A DNA stretch of 27,101 bases. Origin: an uncultured Porphyromonadaceae bacterium (GTDB lineage Bacteria; Bacteroidota; Bacteroidia; Bacteroidales; Muribaculaceae). The translations under genes were made by a program, and so were the position numbers. The DNA is taken from the NCBI GenBank assembly GCA_900548975.1, contig URMS01000032.1, forward strand, positions 1 to 27,101, given 5' to 3'. Under the pieces are notes generated by a model, which saw nothing but the letters and a program-made list of their open reading frames with translations, searched no databases and was not told the DNA's origin. Shown one piece after another: positions 15,123-22,882 of the stretch; positions within the stretch are counted from its first letter, which is position 1; the number at the start of each line of letters is the position of its first letter.

Positions 15123-16529
15123 TCAGGAATTTTCTTCCTTTGATTTTGCGAAGTATTTCGATGTGGCCTTGCGCACTTTCGGGCTCAGGAATATTATGGC
15201 TATCATGGTGGGGATGGCCATAAGGGCGTAGAAAAGGTCGCAGGCGCCTACGGCAGCCTCGATGGGCACGATGGCGAAGACTATCAGCGAGGCCAGGAAG
15301 GCCCATGAGTAGTATTTGCCGCGGCGGGTGCCGAAGAGATAGTTGGCGCACGTGGTGCCGTAGAACGAGTAGGAGAACATCGACGACATGGCGAAGCATA
15401 TGACCACGCACATGAGCAGGATGTCGCCGGCGGGAATGGCGTTGCTGAAAGCCTGCATGGCCACTTCGAGGCCTTTCACTCCATCGACATTGATGTCGCC
15501 GCACAGCAGTATGGCGATGGCGGTGAGGGTGCACACCAGGCCCGAGTCGATGCTGGGACCGAGCATGGCGATGAGGCCTTCGCGCACGGGTTCGTTGTTG
15601 CGCGAGGCGCCGTGCATGATCGAGGCGGTGCCTATGCCGGCATCGTTGACAAGGGCAGCGCGGCGTGCGCCTATTATGGCTATGCCGGCGAGTGCGCCGA
15701 AGCCGGCGCGGAGATTGAACGCCTCGGAGAATATGCTTTTGAACACCGCCGGAACACCGTCGATATTGGTGATGATGATGAACAGCACCATCAGGAAGTA
15801 GAGGCCGACCATGAACGGCACCATCACAGTGGCCACGCGTGCTATGCGCTTTATGCCGCCGAGGATCACCACGGCCACCACCGCTGCTATGGCACAGCCA
15901 AAGAGCAGGCGGTACACTCTCACATTCTCGAGGCCGAGGAAGCCTCCGAGGCCCGATATGAAGCTGTTCGAAGCAATGCCTTCGGGAGTGGTGAATGTGG
16001 TCATGAAGGCCTCGGTGAGCTGGTTGGCATTCATTATGCAAAGCGTGCCGAAGAGGCCGGCGATGGCAAAGAAGCGTGCCAGCGGCTTCCACTTCGGGCC
16101 AAGACCCTGCTCTATGATGTGCATGGGCCCTCCCTGCGGGCGCCCCTGGTCGTCTTTACCCTTGTACATTATGGCAAGAACGCCTTCGTGGTACTTGGTG
16201 GCCATGCCCACCAGAGCGCTCACCCACATCCAGAATATGGCGCCCGGACCGCCCATGACCAGCGCTATGGCAACACCGGCTATGTTGCCGAGTCCTACTG
16301 TGGCGGCGACTACCGACGCAAGCGCCTGCACGGAAGATATCTGACCGTTGCGCGACTTGGCGTCGGGCTTGCGGCGCAGTTCGCGGACAGCCGCAGGCAG
16401 ACGGCGCAGAGACACCGCCCCCGACGACAGAAAGAGGTACAGGCCTCCGCCGATCAGAAGGAAGAAAAGAGGATAGCCGCAGAGTATTTCTGCGGCGTTG
16501 ATTATGAATTGTCCTATCGAGTCTAACAT
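15123..16529 (-). CDS. Alanine/glycine:cation symporter (AGCS family)
   Basis: From the ATG at 16529 the protein has 468 residues and about eleven membrane segments. It belongs to the AGCS family of sodium-coupled alanine or glycine importers. Visible signatures are GLGNIAGVA (79-87), PGAIFWMW, GGPMHIIE, NANQLTEAF and GTASIMHGASRNNEPVREG, the last being the family's conserved loop with the usual AHA replaced by MHG. A TTG three codons further up is possible but would lie inside the probable -7 box. It leads the symporter-lgt-TPR group. Confidence 0.93.
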   Translation of the reverse strand: MLDSIGQFIINAAEILCGYPLFFLLIGGGLYLFLSSGAVSLRRLPAAVRELRRKPDAKSRNGQISSVQALASVVAATVGLGNIAGVAIALVMGGPGAIFWMWVSALVGMATKYHEGVLAIMYKGKDDQGRPQGGPMHIIEQGLGPKWKPLARFFAIAGLFGTLCIMNANQLTEAFMTTFTTPEGIASNSFISGLGGFLGLENVRVYRLLFGCAIAAVVAVVILGGIKRIARVATVMVPFMVGLYFLMVLFIIITNIDGVPAVFKSIFSEAFNLRAGFGALAGIAIIGARRAALVNDAGIGTASIMHGASRNNEPVREGLIAMLGPSIDSGLVCTLTAIAILLCGDINVDGVKGLEVAMQAFSNAIPAGDILLMCVVICFAMSSMFSYSFYGTTCANYLFGTRRGKYYSWAFLASLIVFAIVPIEAAVGACDLFYALMAIPTMIAIIFLSPKVRKATSKYFAKSKEENS

Positions 16530-16535
16530 CGGGGA

Positions 16536-16543
16536 CAAAATTA
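16536..16543 (-). promoter_or_regulatory. Putative -7 box of the symporter operon
   Basis: On the minus strand TAATTTTG matches TAnnTTTG, the same octamer as in the fabG and hydrolase promoters. It ends only 6 nt before the ATG at 16529, so the transcript would be leaderless or nearly so. No clear TTG -33 element is visible. Confidence 0.45.
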
Positions 16544-16587
16544 GCTAAAAAGCCCGACATACCACCCCTCCCGTCCGCTAAAAAAGG

Positions 16588-16776
16588 TTATTCCAAGATT
16601 GCGGAAGGAGCGGCTCCGTGTCCGCGGACTTCATCGCCCCGGCGTACCTTTCGGCCGTATCCTATTGTATAGGAGGCGGAAATATTAATACTGCTATGGG
16701 CCGACGGATTGTAGTAGGTCTGATATTCAGCATATATATATAAACCACAACTTCGGTATTCCCTAACCCTGGGCAT
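16588..16776 (-). pseudogene. Probable C-terminal remnant of an outer-membrane beta-barrel protein
   Basis: A 62-codon frame ends in a stop at 16588. Its last 40 or so residues (from YYNPSAHSS through NISASYTIGYGRKVRRGDE to PSAILE) look like the final beta-strand and tail of Bacteroidales outer-membrane beta-barrel/TonB-receptor-type proteins: alternating aromatic residues and a YTIGYGRKV strand. The upstream part (MPRVREYRS) does not look like a real N-terminus, and no signal peptide or barrel precedes it. I read it as a decayed 3' gene end at the border of the AT-rich island. The family match is from memory of such C-termini. It could also be a short unrelated ORF. Confidence 0.42.
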
Positions 16777-16786
16777 GGAAAAATCT

Positions 16787-17323
16787 CTATTTTTCCAGAA
16801 CTATTGCTATTTTTTTATTTTTGCACGCTGTGACAAATTCCAAAGAATCGGTATATCCTACCAAATAAGTGCCATAGATATCTGAAATCGGCACTGAATC
16901 GGTCTTGAAGCTTTTGTCGATTATGAAATAATAATGCTCGTTTTGCTTACGCGAAGTTGCCTTTGCTATTATCCATCGTTCATCATATTCTGTGCCTTCA
17001 ATAGAATATACAGAGTCTGACATATAGCCCCGGGCATCGCTGGGAATAATTAAATTACCCGCCATACATGTACGGCCTTCGAATTGTGTCCCCTCTACCA
17101 GTTGTTTAGTTTTGCCATCCCAATCTATCATATATATTCCGGCGCCTAAATTATAGGAACCGTGCCACTCGGGTTTAACCCAACTGGTTATCACCCAAAA
17201 CCACATAAAATGTATCAGAGTGAGAGCAACCAAGGCAAAAAGTCCGTATAAAATCAAGAGGACAGTTTTGCCAACATATTTAGAAAATATATCAATTGCC
17301 GCGAATATTTTTTCTACCATCAT
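16787..17323 (-). CDS. Membrane-anchored hypothetical protein (AT-rich island)
   Basis: I do not recognise this 178-residue protein. A long hydrophobic stretch at residues about 18-48 (VLLILYGLFALVALTL onward) should be one or two membrane helices. The rest, opening with GSYNLGAGIYMIDWDG, looks like a soluble beta-rich domain of about 125 residues; its direction across the membrane is not clear. The gene is much richer in A and T than the flanking core genes. It stands 136 bp downstream of the next island gene on the same strand, and no clear promoter is visible in that gap. Confidence 0.72.
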   Translation of the reverse strand: MMVEKIFAAIDIFSKYVGKTVLLILYGLFALVALTLIHFMWFWVITSWVKPEWHGSYNLGAGIYMIDWDGKTKQLVEGTQFEGRTCMAGNLIIPSDARGYMSDSVYSIEGTEYDERWIIAKATSRKQNEHYYFIIDKSFKTDSVPISDIYGTYLVGYTDSLEFVTACKNKKIAIVLEK

Positions 17324-17459
17324 CTGTCTATGGTCTATATAGTGATGCCGTTCTTGTAGGGTTGTCGATTATTCGTGGTATATAAACAAACATTGAGAGG
17401 GTCTGCTTCCATTTTTTATCTCATCAGAGACAATCCCACTGCATGTCTTATCACGTTAC

Positions 17460-18317
17460 TCATTTAGTGTAGGTACCGTTATTTATTTCCAACTGCTTAT
17501 TGCTGTCTATTTCCCATATCTTTATCAGTGTATGGGCCAGCTTAGCCAGTTCGGCTTCTCGAAGTTCCATATCGAGATACGGCAGAATCGTGCTGAAAGT
17601 TTGGACGATAGTATTGATATGCTTTTTTTCACACTGCTCCCCGTAATTATCGTCTTTTGCCCGTTCATTATAAGACAAACCATACAGATGAATGGCAGTT
17701 TCAATTTGTTCCATCACATATCCTCTTTTGAATAACCAGGCGACAATCGTCGGAACATTGGTTTGTTCGACAGCTTTATCATACCATTCATAGGTAGTTT
17801 GTGGCAAAGTCGCCAAATAGCTGTCTTCCAATCCTCTCAGCATTATTTCCGGATAATAATATACTCTGCCGCGGATTTTATCCGGTGTGATGTCAAGAAT
17901 AAATTTTAATTCAAAATCTGATGTTTTTGGCATCGGTGCATCTTCGAGACAGCAATCCTCATCCCAATATGGTGAGATTGTTGTATAAACCGCAAGCTTG
18001 ACACTGTCCGGAGTCATTCGTATTTCATATTGTGAGCATCCAACAGGATTTATGAACAGTGTATCTATAGAATTATCTTTCTCGGCGACTCTTACAACGA
18101 TCCTACTGCCTCCGACACCGGCTGAATGAGTCCAGTGCGTTTGCCTGTCAATAGTTATCTGTTGGTCTTTATTATTTACATTTAACAGTAGATCACAGTC
18201 AATCTGCCCTTTCATAGAAAAAGGCATCAGTAACAGTAGTAATGGAAATAGCCTGAGAAACGCATCAATCTTCGGTCTAATACTTATGTATATTGTTATA
18301 TTATAAATGATAAACAT
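17460..18317 (-). CDS. Exported hypothetical protein (AT-rich island)
   Basis: I do not recognise this 285-residue protein. The N-terminus has a long polar/basic lead (to about residue 20) and then FLRLFPLLLLLMPFSMKG, consistent with a signal peptide cut near residue 37. The mature part splits into a beta-rich half (about 40-165) and a helical half (about 170-285) rich in charged residues. The start follows the stop of the upstream island gene by 4 bp, so they are almost certainly co-transcribed. Base composition is AT-rich like its neighbours, supporting acquisition as a block. Confidence 0.75.
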   Translation of the reverse strand: MFIIYNITIYISIRPKIDAFLRLFPLLLLLMPFSMKGQIDCDLLLNVNNKDQQITIDRQTHWTHSAGVGGSRIVVRVAEKDNSIDTLFINPVGCSQYEIRMTPDSVKLAVYTTISPYWDEDCCLEDAPMPKTSDFELKFILDITPDKIRGRVYYYPEIMLRGLEDSYLATLPQTTYEWYDKAVEQTNVPTIVAWLFKRGYVMEQIETAIHLYGLSYNERAKDDNYGEQCEKKHINTIVQTFSTILPYLDMELREAELAKLAHTLIKIWEIDSNKQLEINNGTYTK

Positions 18318-18321
18318 CTAA

Positions 18322-18963
18322 TTATCTTGAATTGATAATTATTGAATCCGGTATCTCAAAACTAAATTTTTCTGTAGGAATCCGGGCTGTATCATGATTT
18401 TCCACTCGTTTAAAAGGCCTGTAATCCGGTATATAGTCTTCTTTCCTGAGATCTTCCAGCCATGACAGTCCCCAGTTTATCATTCCGAGATATTTAAGTT
18501 TGGATTCAGATATCTGAAAAGACCACATGCAACAATTGTCGCTATTCCCGGGAAAATCCTCTGCTTTAAAACACATTCGTCGGTTATTATATATCCTGAC
18601 ATAGGGATTCTGGGGTTTCGTTTCGATTACTATTCTTGTTCCATCAATAATGGATCCGTAATAATAGTTTTTCCGGATACTTTTGTGAGATATATCATAT
18701 CGATCATTGACATAAACGGTCACATTTACTATCTTAGGTACATTTTCAGAATCGAAGTAATTAAATGTCACATATATCCGATCGTAATCCTTATTCCCAT
18801 TATTACTCTTATAGATCGGTATGATCCGGTTTTTTAGGAATTGTTCTAATTCCGGAAATTTCAGATCCGCACATTTGATACAGCTTACTACTTCATCGGC
18901 ACGGACGGTCGAAAAAGAGACAGACCATATACAATATATCATCAAAAGAATAAGCTTCCTCAT
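18322..18963 (-). CDS. Exported hypothetical protein, paralogue of the next gene upstream
   Basis: The 213-residue protein has a signal peptide (MRKLILLMIYCIWSVSFS, cut near ADE). I do not recognise the family. It lines up along most of its length with the product of 18984-19595: ADLKFPELEQFLKNRIIP matches ATISNKNLESFIRERVIN, IDGTRIVIETKPQ matches VDNRIIMIKAPSE, and CCMWSFQISESKLKYL matches CTILWFIRFDGDEISEV. The two are therefore probably tandem duplicates that diverged. It lies 20 bp downstream of that gene and 4 bp upstream of the next, within one AT-rich transcription unit. Confidence 0.78.
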   Translation of the reverse strand: MRKLILLMIYCIWSVSFSTVRADEVVSCIKCADLKFPELEQFLKNRIIPIYKSNNGNKDYDRIYVTFNYFDSENVPKIVNVTVYVNDRYDISHKSIRKNYYYGSIIDGTRIVIETKPQNPYVRIYNNRRMCFKAEDFPGNSDNCCMWSFQISESKLKYLGMINWGLSWLEDLRKEDYIPDYRPFKRVENHDTARIPTEKFSFEIPDSIIINSR

Positions 18964-18983
18964 GGTATATCCTGTTTATGGTA

Positions 18984-19595
18984 TTATTTATGCAGTATAC
19001 CGGTAAGATCCGGTATAGTGTACGGCATTTTTTTTATTGATACATTTGGAAGTGAATACAGGCTCAGCGGATGTTTTTCTATAACTTCATAGGAGTATTC
19101 GCAGTCAAATTCCACTTCTGATATTTCATCTCCGTCAAAACGTATAAACCATAGAATAGTACAATCATTAATAGCCAAAAGGACCTTATCTTCAACGATG
19201 GATATCTTTTTTGAAGTTGATTTGATAAACCGGCATTCCGATGGCGCTTTGATCATAATTATCCGGTTATCAACCTTGGTTGCGTATTGTTTTATCTGGT
19301 CATTCTCAGGATGCAATACGCTAGGCATTACGATGCCATTGTCCCAGTATGTGGCAAAAATATAGAGTGAGTCGTCTGATTGTATGTCTAAGTTATATGT
19401 AATTTTACCATGGTGGCTGGGCCATAGAGTCTGAGCGGTATTGATAACCCTTTCCCTGATAAAAGATTCCAGATTTTTATTGGAAATAGTGGCATATTTT
19501 AGAGTTATGGTTTCATGAGGGTAGTCGGAAGCCGATACACACAGCATTTCACATAACAATATGATGCAAATCAGGAGGGAGCGAAGAAGCTTCAT
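18984..19595 (-). CDS. Exported hypothetical protein, first gene of the AT-rich island
   Basis: From the ATG at 19595 the protein has 203 residues and a clear signal peptide (MKLLRSLLICIILLCEMLC, cut near SAS). A start 13 codons upstream would place a proline/arginine-rich lead before it and is less likely. No known family is recognised; it is similar to the following gene product (see there). A TACCTTTA box at 19629-19622 (one mismatch to TAnnTTTG) may be the promoter of the island operon. The strong M18 terminator just upstream isolates the island from the housekeeping genes to the right. Confidence 0.78.
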   Translation of the reverse strand: MKLLRSLLICIILLCEMLCVSASDYPHETITLKYATISNKNLESFIRERVINTAQTLWPSHHGKITYNLDIQSDDSLYIFATYWDNGIVMPSVLHPENDQIKQYATKVDNRIIMIKAPSECRFIKSTSKKISIVEDKVLLAINDCTILWFIRFDGDEISEVEFDCEYSYEVIEKHPLSLYSLPNVSIKKMPYTIPDLTGILHK

Positions 19596-19664
19596 GGTGG
19601 GGCGGATTAAGGTTTGCGGCCTAAAGGTAGGCAAAAATTTCGATTGAAAACGATTTACGGGTAA

Positions 19665-19705
19665 AAAATAAAAAACGGCTCCGGAATTGGAGTGTTCCGG
19701 AGCCG
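19665..19705 (-). terminator. Intrinsic terminator of the M18 aminopeptidase operon
   Basis: An 11-bp perfect stem CGGCTCCGGAA/TTCCGGAGCCG (19676-19686 with 19695-19705) is followed on the minus strand by six T, an A and six more T. It lies 26 bp after the aminopeptidase stop. Confidence 0.92.
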
Positions 19706-19731
19706 GTATCGTAGGGTAAAGAATGGTTATA

Positions 19732-21018
19732 TCAGAGGGAGAAGAAGGTGGTGAAGGCGGCGATGGTGGCGATGTGGTCGGCGCAGGAGGCGGTTTCGCG
19801 GACGGAGTGCATGGCCCAGAGGGGTGCGCCCATATCGACGCCGCGCAGCGGTATCTGCGAGGTGAGTATATTGCCGAGGGTGGAGCCTCCGGCGACGTCG
19901 CTGTGGTTCACGAAGTACTGGCAGGGCACACCGGCTTCCTCGCAGATGGCCCGGAATACGGCGGCCGAGTCGGCGTCGGTCATATACTTGCAGTTGGCAT
20001 TGATTTTGATACACGGGCCGCCGCCGAGCACCGGATGGTTGGTGGGATCCTGCTTTTCGACGTAGTTGGGATGGAGTCCGTGGGCGTTGTCGGCCGATAT
20101 CATGAAGGAGTTTGCCACAGCACGCATGAAGTCGTGGCTGTCGCCGCCGAGGCAGACTACCACGCGGCGCATAATATGCTCGAGGATTGGCGAGCCGGCG
20201 CCCTGCTTGGTGCCCGAACCGGTTTCTTCGTTGTCGAATATGGCGGCTACGCGGGTGAGGCGCGAAGGCTTGTCGATGTTGGCCAAGAGGGCTGTGACGG
20301 CCGCATGCACCATGCTGAGGTCATCGATGCGGCCGGAGCATACCATCTCGTTTTCCAGGCCGACGGTGCCGGCGCGCTCGGTATCGTAGAGCGAGAGGTC
20401 GTAGTCGAGGATGGTGTCGGGGTCGACGTCGAGCTGTTCGGATATGAGTGTGCGTACCAGGCCCTTGGGCTGCGGGCAGGAGAGCGCTATTACGGGCAGC
20501 ATGTCTTTCTGCTTGGACAGGTGATTGCCCTCGTTGACGGCGCGGTTGAAGTGTATGGCCAGATGCGGAATGGTGAGCAGCGGACGGTCGACGCGCATCA
20601 GCTCCATGCGTGGGCACAGAGGATTATCGCTGCGCAGGGCCACGCGTCCGGCTACCGACAGCGGACGGTCGAACCATGTATAGAGTATGGGGCCGCCGTA
20701 GACCTCGGTGTTGAGCTTCACGGCGCCGCCCTCGCAGGGCATCTCGGCATTGGGCTTGATCCGGAAGCCGGGCGAGTCGCTGTGTGCGGCGATGATGTTG
20801 AAGCCGTCGGAGGGTGCGCCTTCGCCGGCAATGAAGGCGAAAACGGCCGAGCCGTTCTGCACCACATAGCGCCGGTCTCCCGGCTGCAGGGTCCAGGCAT
20901 CGGCCATGTCGAGACGGCTGAAGCCCTGGTTTTCGAGAAGGCCTATGGCTGTGTTGACGGCCCAGAAATTTACAGGCGATGCGTCGAGAAAGTCGCAGAG
21001 TGAGGCTATGTGTTTCAT
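19732..21018 (-). CDS. M18 family (aspartyl-type) aminopeptidase
   Basis: The 428-residue protein is a cytoplasmic M18 metallo-aminopeptidase, a family that removes N-terminal (often acidic) residues using two metal ions and assembles as a dodecamer. Family motifs are AAHSDSPGF (H79), GRIDDLS (D232/D233), FDNEETGSGT (E264/E265), SADNAHGLHPN (D310), HSDVAGGSTLGN (372-383) and AMHSVRE (H404). The frame is open 154 codons further upstream, but that part is Arg/Pro-rich shadow sequence; the ATG at 21018 overlaps the stop of the DUF5063 gene as ATGA and gives the family's usual N-terminus. It is the last gene of a coupled group and is followed by a terminator. Confidence 0.94.
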   Translation of the reverse strand: MKHIASLCDFLDASPVNFWAVNTAIGLLENQGFSRLDMADAWTLQPGDRRYVVQNGSAVFAFIAGEGAPSDGFNIIAAHSDSPGFRIKPNAEMPCEGGAVKLNTEVYGGPILYTWFDRPLSVAGRVALRSDNPLCPRMELMRVDRPLLTIPHLAIHFNRAVNEGNHLSKQKDMLPVIALSCPQPKGLVRTLISEQLDVDPDTILDYDLSLYDTERAGTVGLENEMVCSGRIDDLSMVHAAVTALLANIDKPSRLTRVAAIFDNEETGSGTKQGAGSPILEHIMRRVVVCLGGDSHDFMRAVANSFMISADNAHGLHPNYVEKQDPTNHPVLGGGPCIKINANCKYMTDADSAAVFRAICEEAGVPCQYFVNHSDVAGGSTLGNILTSQIPLRGVDMGAPLWAMHSVRETASCADHIATIAAFTTFFSL

Positions 21019-21539
21019 TTGAGTTCGTTGTGATATATGAAATCGGTAGCGCGCATGGCGCTGCATATTGTCTGGCTGAGATAGCTGTCGAAGCGGTATT
21101 TGAAGTCGGCCAGAATGTCGGGCACGGCTTCGGCCGGGGCCTGCCGCATGCTCTGGGCGAAGTCGAAAGCAGTCTGGTAGATGTCGGCGAGCTGTTCGGA
21201 CAGCGACACGGCCACGGGGGTGTCGGAGTAGCGCATGTCGTCGACCATGGTGTCGAGATAGGTGTCGAACTCGCCCAGCACGCCTGCGGCCTGCGAGCGG
21301 ACGCTGTCGTACTGCTCTTCGTCGAGTTCGTCGATGATAGCTCCGTTGTCGGCGCCTTCGCCGCTTTCGCCGTAGGGGTGCAGATCGAAGGCTGTCATGT
21401 AGATGCGGGGCAGATAGCGGAGCACCTGCATGCAGAACTCGGAGGACTCGATCTCGGCACAGCCGTCGAGGAGGCGGCAATACTCGAATGCCAGGCCGGT
21501 GAGACTTATGGCGGCCGGCGATATTTTAGATTCGCTCAT
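21015..21539 (-). CDS. DUF5063 domain-containing protein
   Basis: The 174-residue acidic, mostly helical protein resembles DUF5063, a family of unknown function found widely in Bacteroidota. Supporting stretches are AFEYCRLLDG (17-26), QVLRYLPRIYMTAF (38-51), a central VLGEFDTYLDTMVDDMRYSDTP (86-107) and SLSEQLADIYQTAFDFAQ (112-129). There is no signal peptide or membrane segment. Both ends overlap its neighbours by 4 bp (nadD upstream, M18 aminopeptidase downstream), so it is translationally coupled to both. That points to a housekeeping cytoplasmic role but does not define it. Confidence 0.85.
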   Translation of the reverse strand: MSESKISPAAISLTGLAFEYCRLLDGCAEIESSEFCMQVLRYLPRIYMTAFDLHPYGESGEGADNGAIIDELDEEQYDSVRSQAAGVLGEFDTYLDTMVDDMRYSDTPVAVSLSEQLADIYQTAFDFAQSMRQAPAEAVPDILADFKYRFDSYLSQTICSAMRATDFIYHNELK

Positions 21540-22135
21540 TTCTTTTCGGGATTCTTGTACAGTCGGTTGTCGACTATGTATTTATAGACACCTGCGGGGA
21601 GGAAATAGTTCATGTTCCGTCCGCGGGCTATGGCGTCGCGTATGAAGGTGCTCGACACGTTCATCATCGGTGCTTCCACCACCTCCATTCCGTCGATATG
21701 GCGGCGCTCCACGGGGTAGCCAGGACGCAGGTACACGATTACACCGTATTCCTCGAGTATGCGGTGGCTGGCACGCCACTGGTCGAAAATGCGCCAGTTG
21801 TCGCTGCCGATTATAAGGCGGAATTTATACTCGGGATATCGTTCGTGGAGCAGGTCGAGGGTGTTGATGGTGTACGAAGGCCGCGGCATGGTGAGCTCGA
21901 TGTCGCAGATGTCGATGTAGGGCGCGCCTTTTACGGCGATATTGAGCATTGCCAGACGCTTCATGTCGGGCAGAAGGTCCTCGGGCTCTTTGAGCGGATT
22001 GCGCGGCGAGAGGGTCAGCCATACTTCATCGACATATCCCCACTGGCTCAGGTATGAGGCCAGCATCATATGGCCGGCATGAACGGGATTGAACGAGCCG
22101 CCGAGAATGCCGATGGTTTTCGTTTCTTCAGCCAT
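21536..22135 (-). CDS. nadD: Nicotinate-nucleotide adenylyltransferase NadD
   Basis: NadD adenylates nicotinic acid mononucleotide to deamido-NAD in NAD synthesis. The 199-residue protein carries GGSFNPVHAGH (12-22), the nucleotidyltransferase HxGH motif, LSPRNPLK (42-49), IIGSDNW (108-114) and the second ATP-binding motif SSTFIR (161-166). Length and motif order fit the family. It overlaps the DUF5063 gene by 4 bp. Upstream lies a 171-bp gap holding a palindromic repeat, then gmk on the same strand. Confidence 0.96.
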   Translation of the reverse strand: MAEETKTIGILGGSFNPVHAGHMMLASYLSQWGYVDEVWLTLSPRNPLKEPEDLLPDMKRLAMLNIAVKGAPYIDICDIELTMPRPSYTINTLDLLHERYPEYKFRLIIGSDNWRIFDQWRASHRILEEYGVIVYLRPGYPVERRHIDGMEVVEAPMMNVSSTFIRDAIARGRNMNYFLPAGVYKYIVDNRLYKNPEKK

Positions 22136-22154
22136 TTTTCGCTGTTGATGAAGG

Positions 22155-22285
22155 GTTGAAAGTTTATGAAGTTATAAAGGTGAAAAGTGAATGGTGAAAG
22201 GTGAAGATAATAGTTACGGCGCGAAAGGAGTATTATCTTCACTCAGGCGAAGCCTGAATTTCACTTTTTACTTTATTCACTTCAA
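22155..22285. repeat. Copy B of a dispersed palindromic element, between gmk and nadD
   Basis: A perfect 12-bp stem GTGAAGATAATA/TATTATCTTCAC (22201-22212 with 22231-22242) surrounds an 18-nt loop. A small hairpin TCAGGC-GAA-GCCTGA (22243-22257) follows. Outer AT-rich arms (about 22155-22191 and 22259-22285) are also roughly complementary. The core, the loop start GTT.C and the right flank CTTTTTACTTTAT.CACTT are shared with the element at 13330-13400. Here the T-run on the minus strand is weak, so it may be an RNA-processing or partial termination site rather than a full stop for gmk transcripts. Nothing else is seen in the 22136-22306 gap. Confidence 0.7.
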
Positions 22286-22306
22286 CTTGAGCTTGCGAAA
22301 GTTGGA

Positions 22307-22882
22307 CTATAGACTGATGAAGCCGTCGATGAGATTGCGGGTTTGCTCGATGGCGGTGTCCAGTCGGTCGTTGACCACCACTTTGTCGAACTCGGGCGCG
22401 CGGCCGAGCTCGTAGGTGGCGCGGTCGATGCGGATGTCGATGACTTCGGGTGTCTCGGTGCCGCGGAATTCGAGCCGGCGACGCAGTTCCTCGATGCTCG
22501 GCGGCTGTATGAAAACTGTCAGGGCTTCGTCGCCGTATACATTCTTCACATGCAGGGCGCCGTTGACATCGAGGTCGAGGATAATGTTGTGGCCTTCGTC
22601 GGTTATGCGGTCGATTTCGCTGCGGAGAGTGCCGTAGAAGCGGCCCGGATATACTTCCTCGTATTCCACGAACTCGCCTTCGGCGATGGCGTCGCGGAAG
22701 TCTTCCTCGGTCATGAAGTAGTAGTTGACACCGTCCTTTTCGCCTTCGCGGGGCGGACGTGTGGTGGCCGATACGGAGAAGCCGAGGTCGAGACCGCCCT
22801 CGGCTATGATAGCGTTGATAATGGTAGATTTGCCGCAGCCCGAGGGGGCTGCGACAACTATTATTTTTCCTTTTTTATTCAT
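22307..22882 (-). CDS. gmk: Guanylate kinase
   Basis: Gmk phosphorylates GMP to GDP with ATP. The 191-residue protein has the P-loop APSGCGKST (12-20), the GMP-binding SVSATTRPPREGEKDGVNYYF block (36-56), FVEYEEVYPGRFYGT (71-85), ILDLDVNGA (101-109) and the lid region RRRLEFRGTE (133-142). Length and order are standard. Its start overlaps the DUF4301 stop by 4 bp, so the two are translationally coupled. Confidence 0.96.
   Translation of the reverse strand: MNKKGKIIVVAAPSGCGKSTIINAIIAEGGLDLGFSVSATTRPPREGEKDGVNYYFMTEEDFRDAIAEGEFVEYEEVYPGRFYGTLRSEIDRITDEGHNIILDLDVNGALHVKNVYGDEALTVFIQPPSIEELRRRLEFRGTETPEVIDIRIDRATYELGRAPEFDKVVVNDRLDTAIEQTRNLIDGFISL

Noticed and set aside
19732..21480. An extended 582-codon version of the M18 aminopeptidase
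   Set aside because: The extra 154 codons overlap the DUF5063 gene in another frame and are low-complexity Arg-rich. The family N-terminus begins at 21018.
13330..22285. A CRISPR array built from the repeated palindromes
   Set aside because: Only two diverged copies 9 kb apart exist, with no regular spacers and no cas genes.
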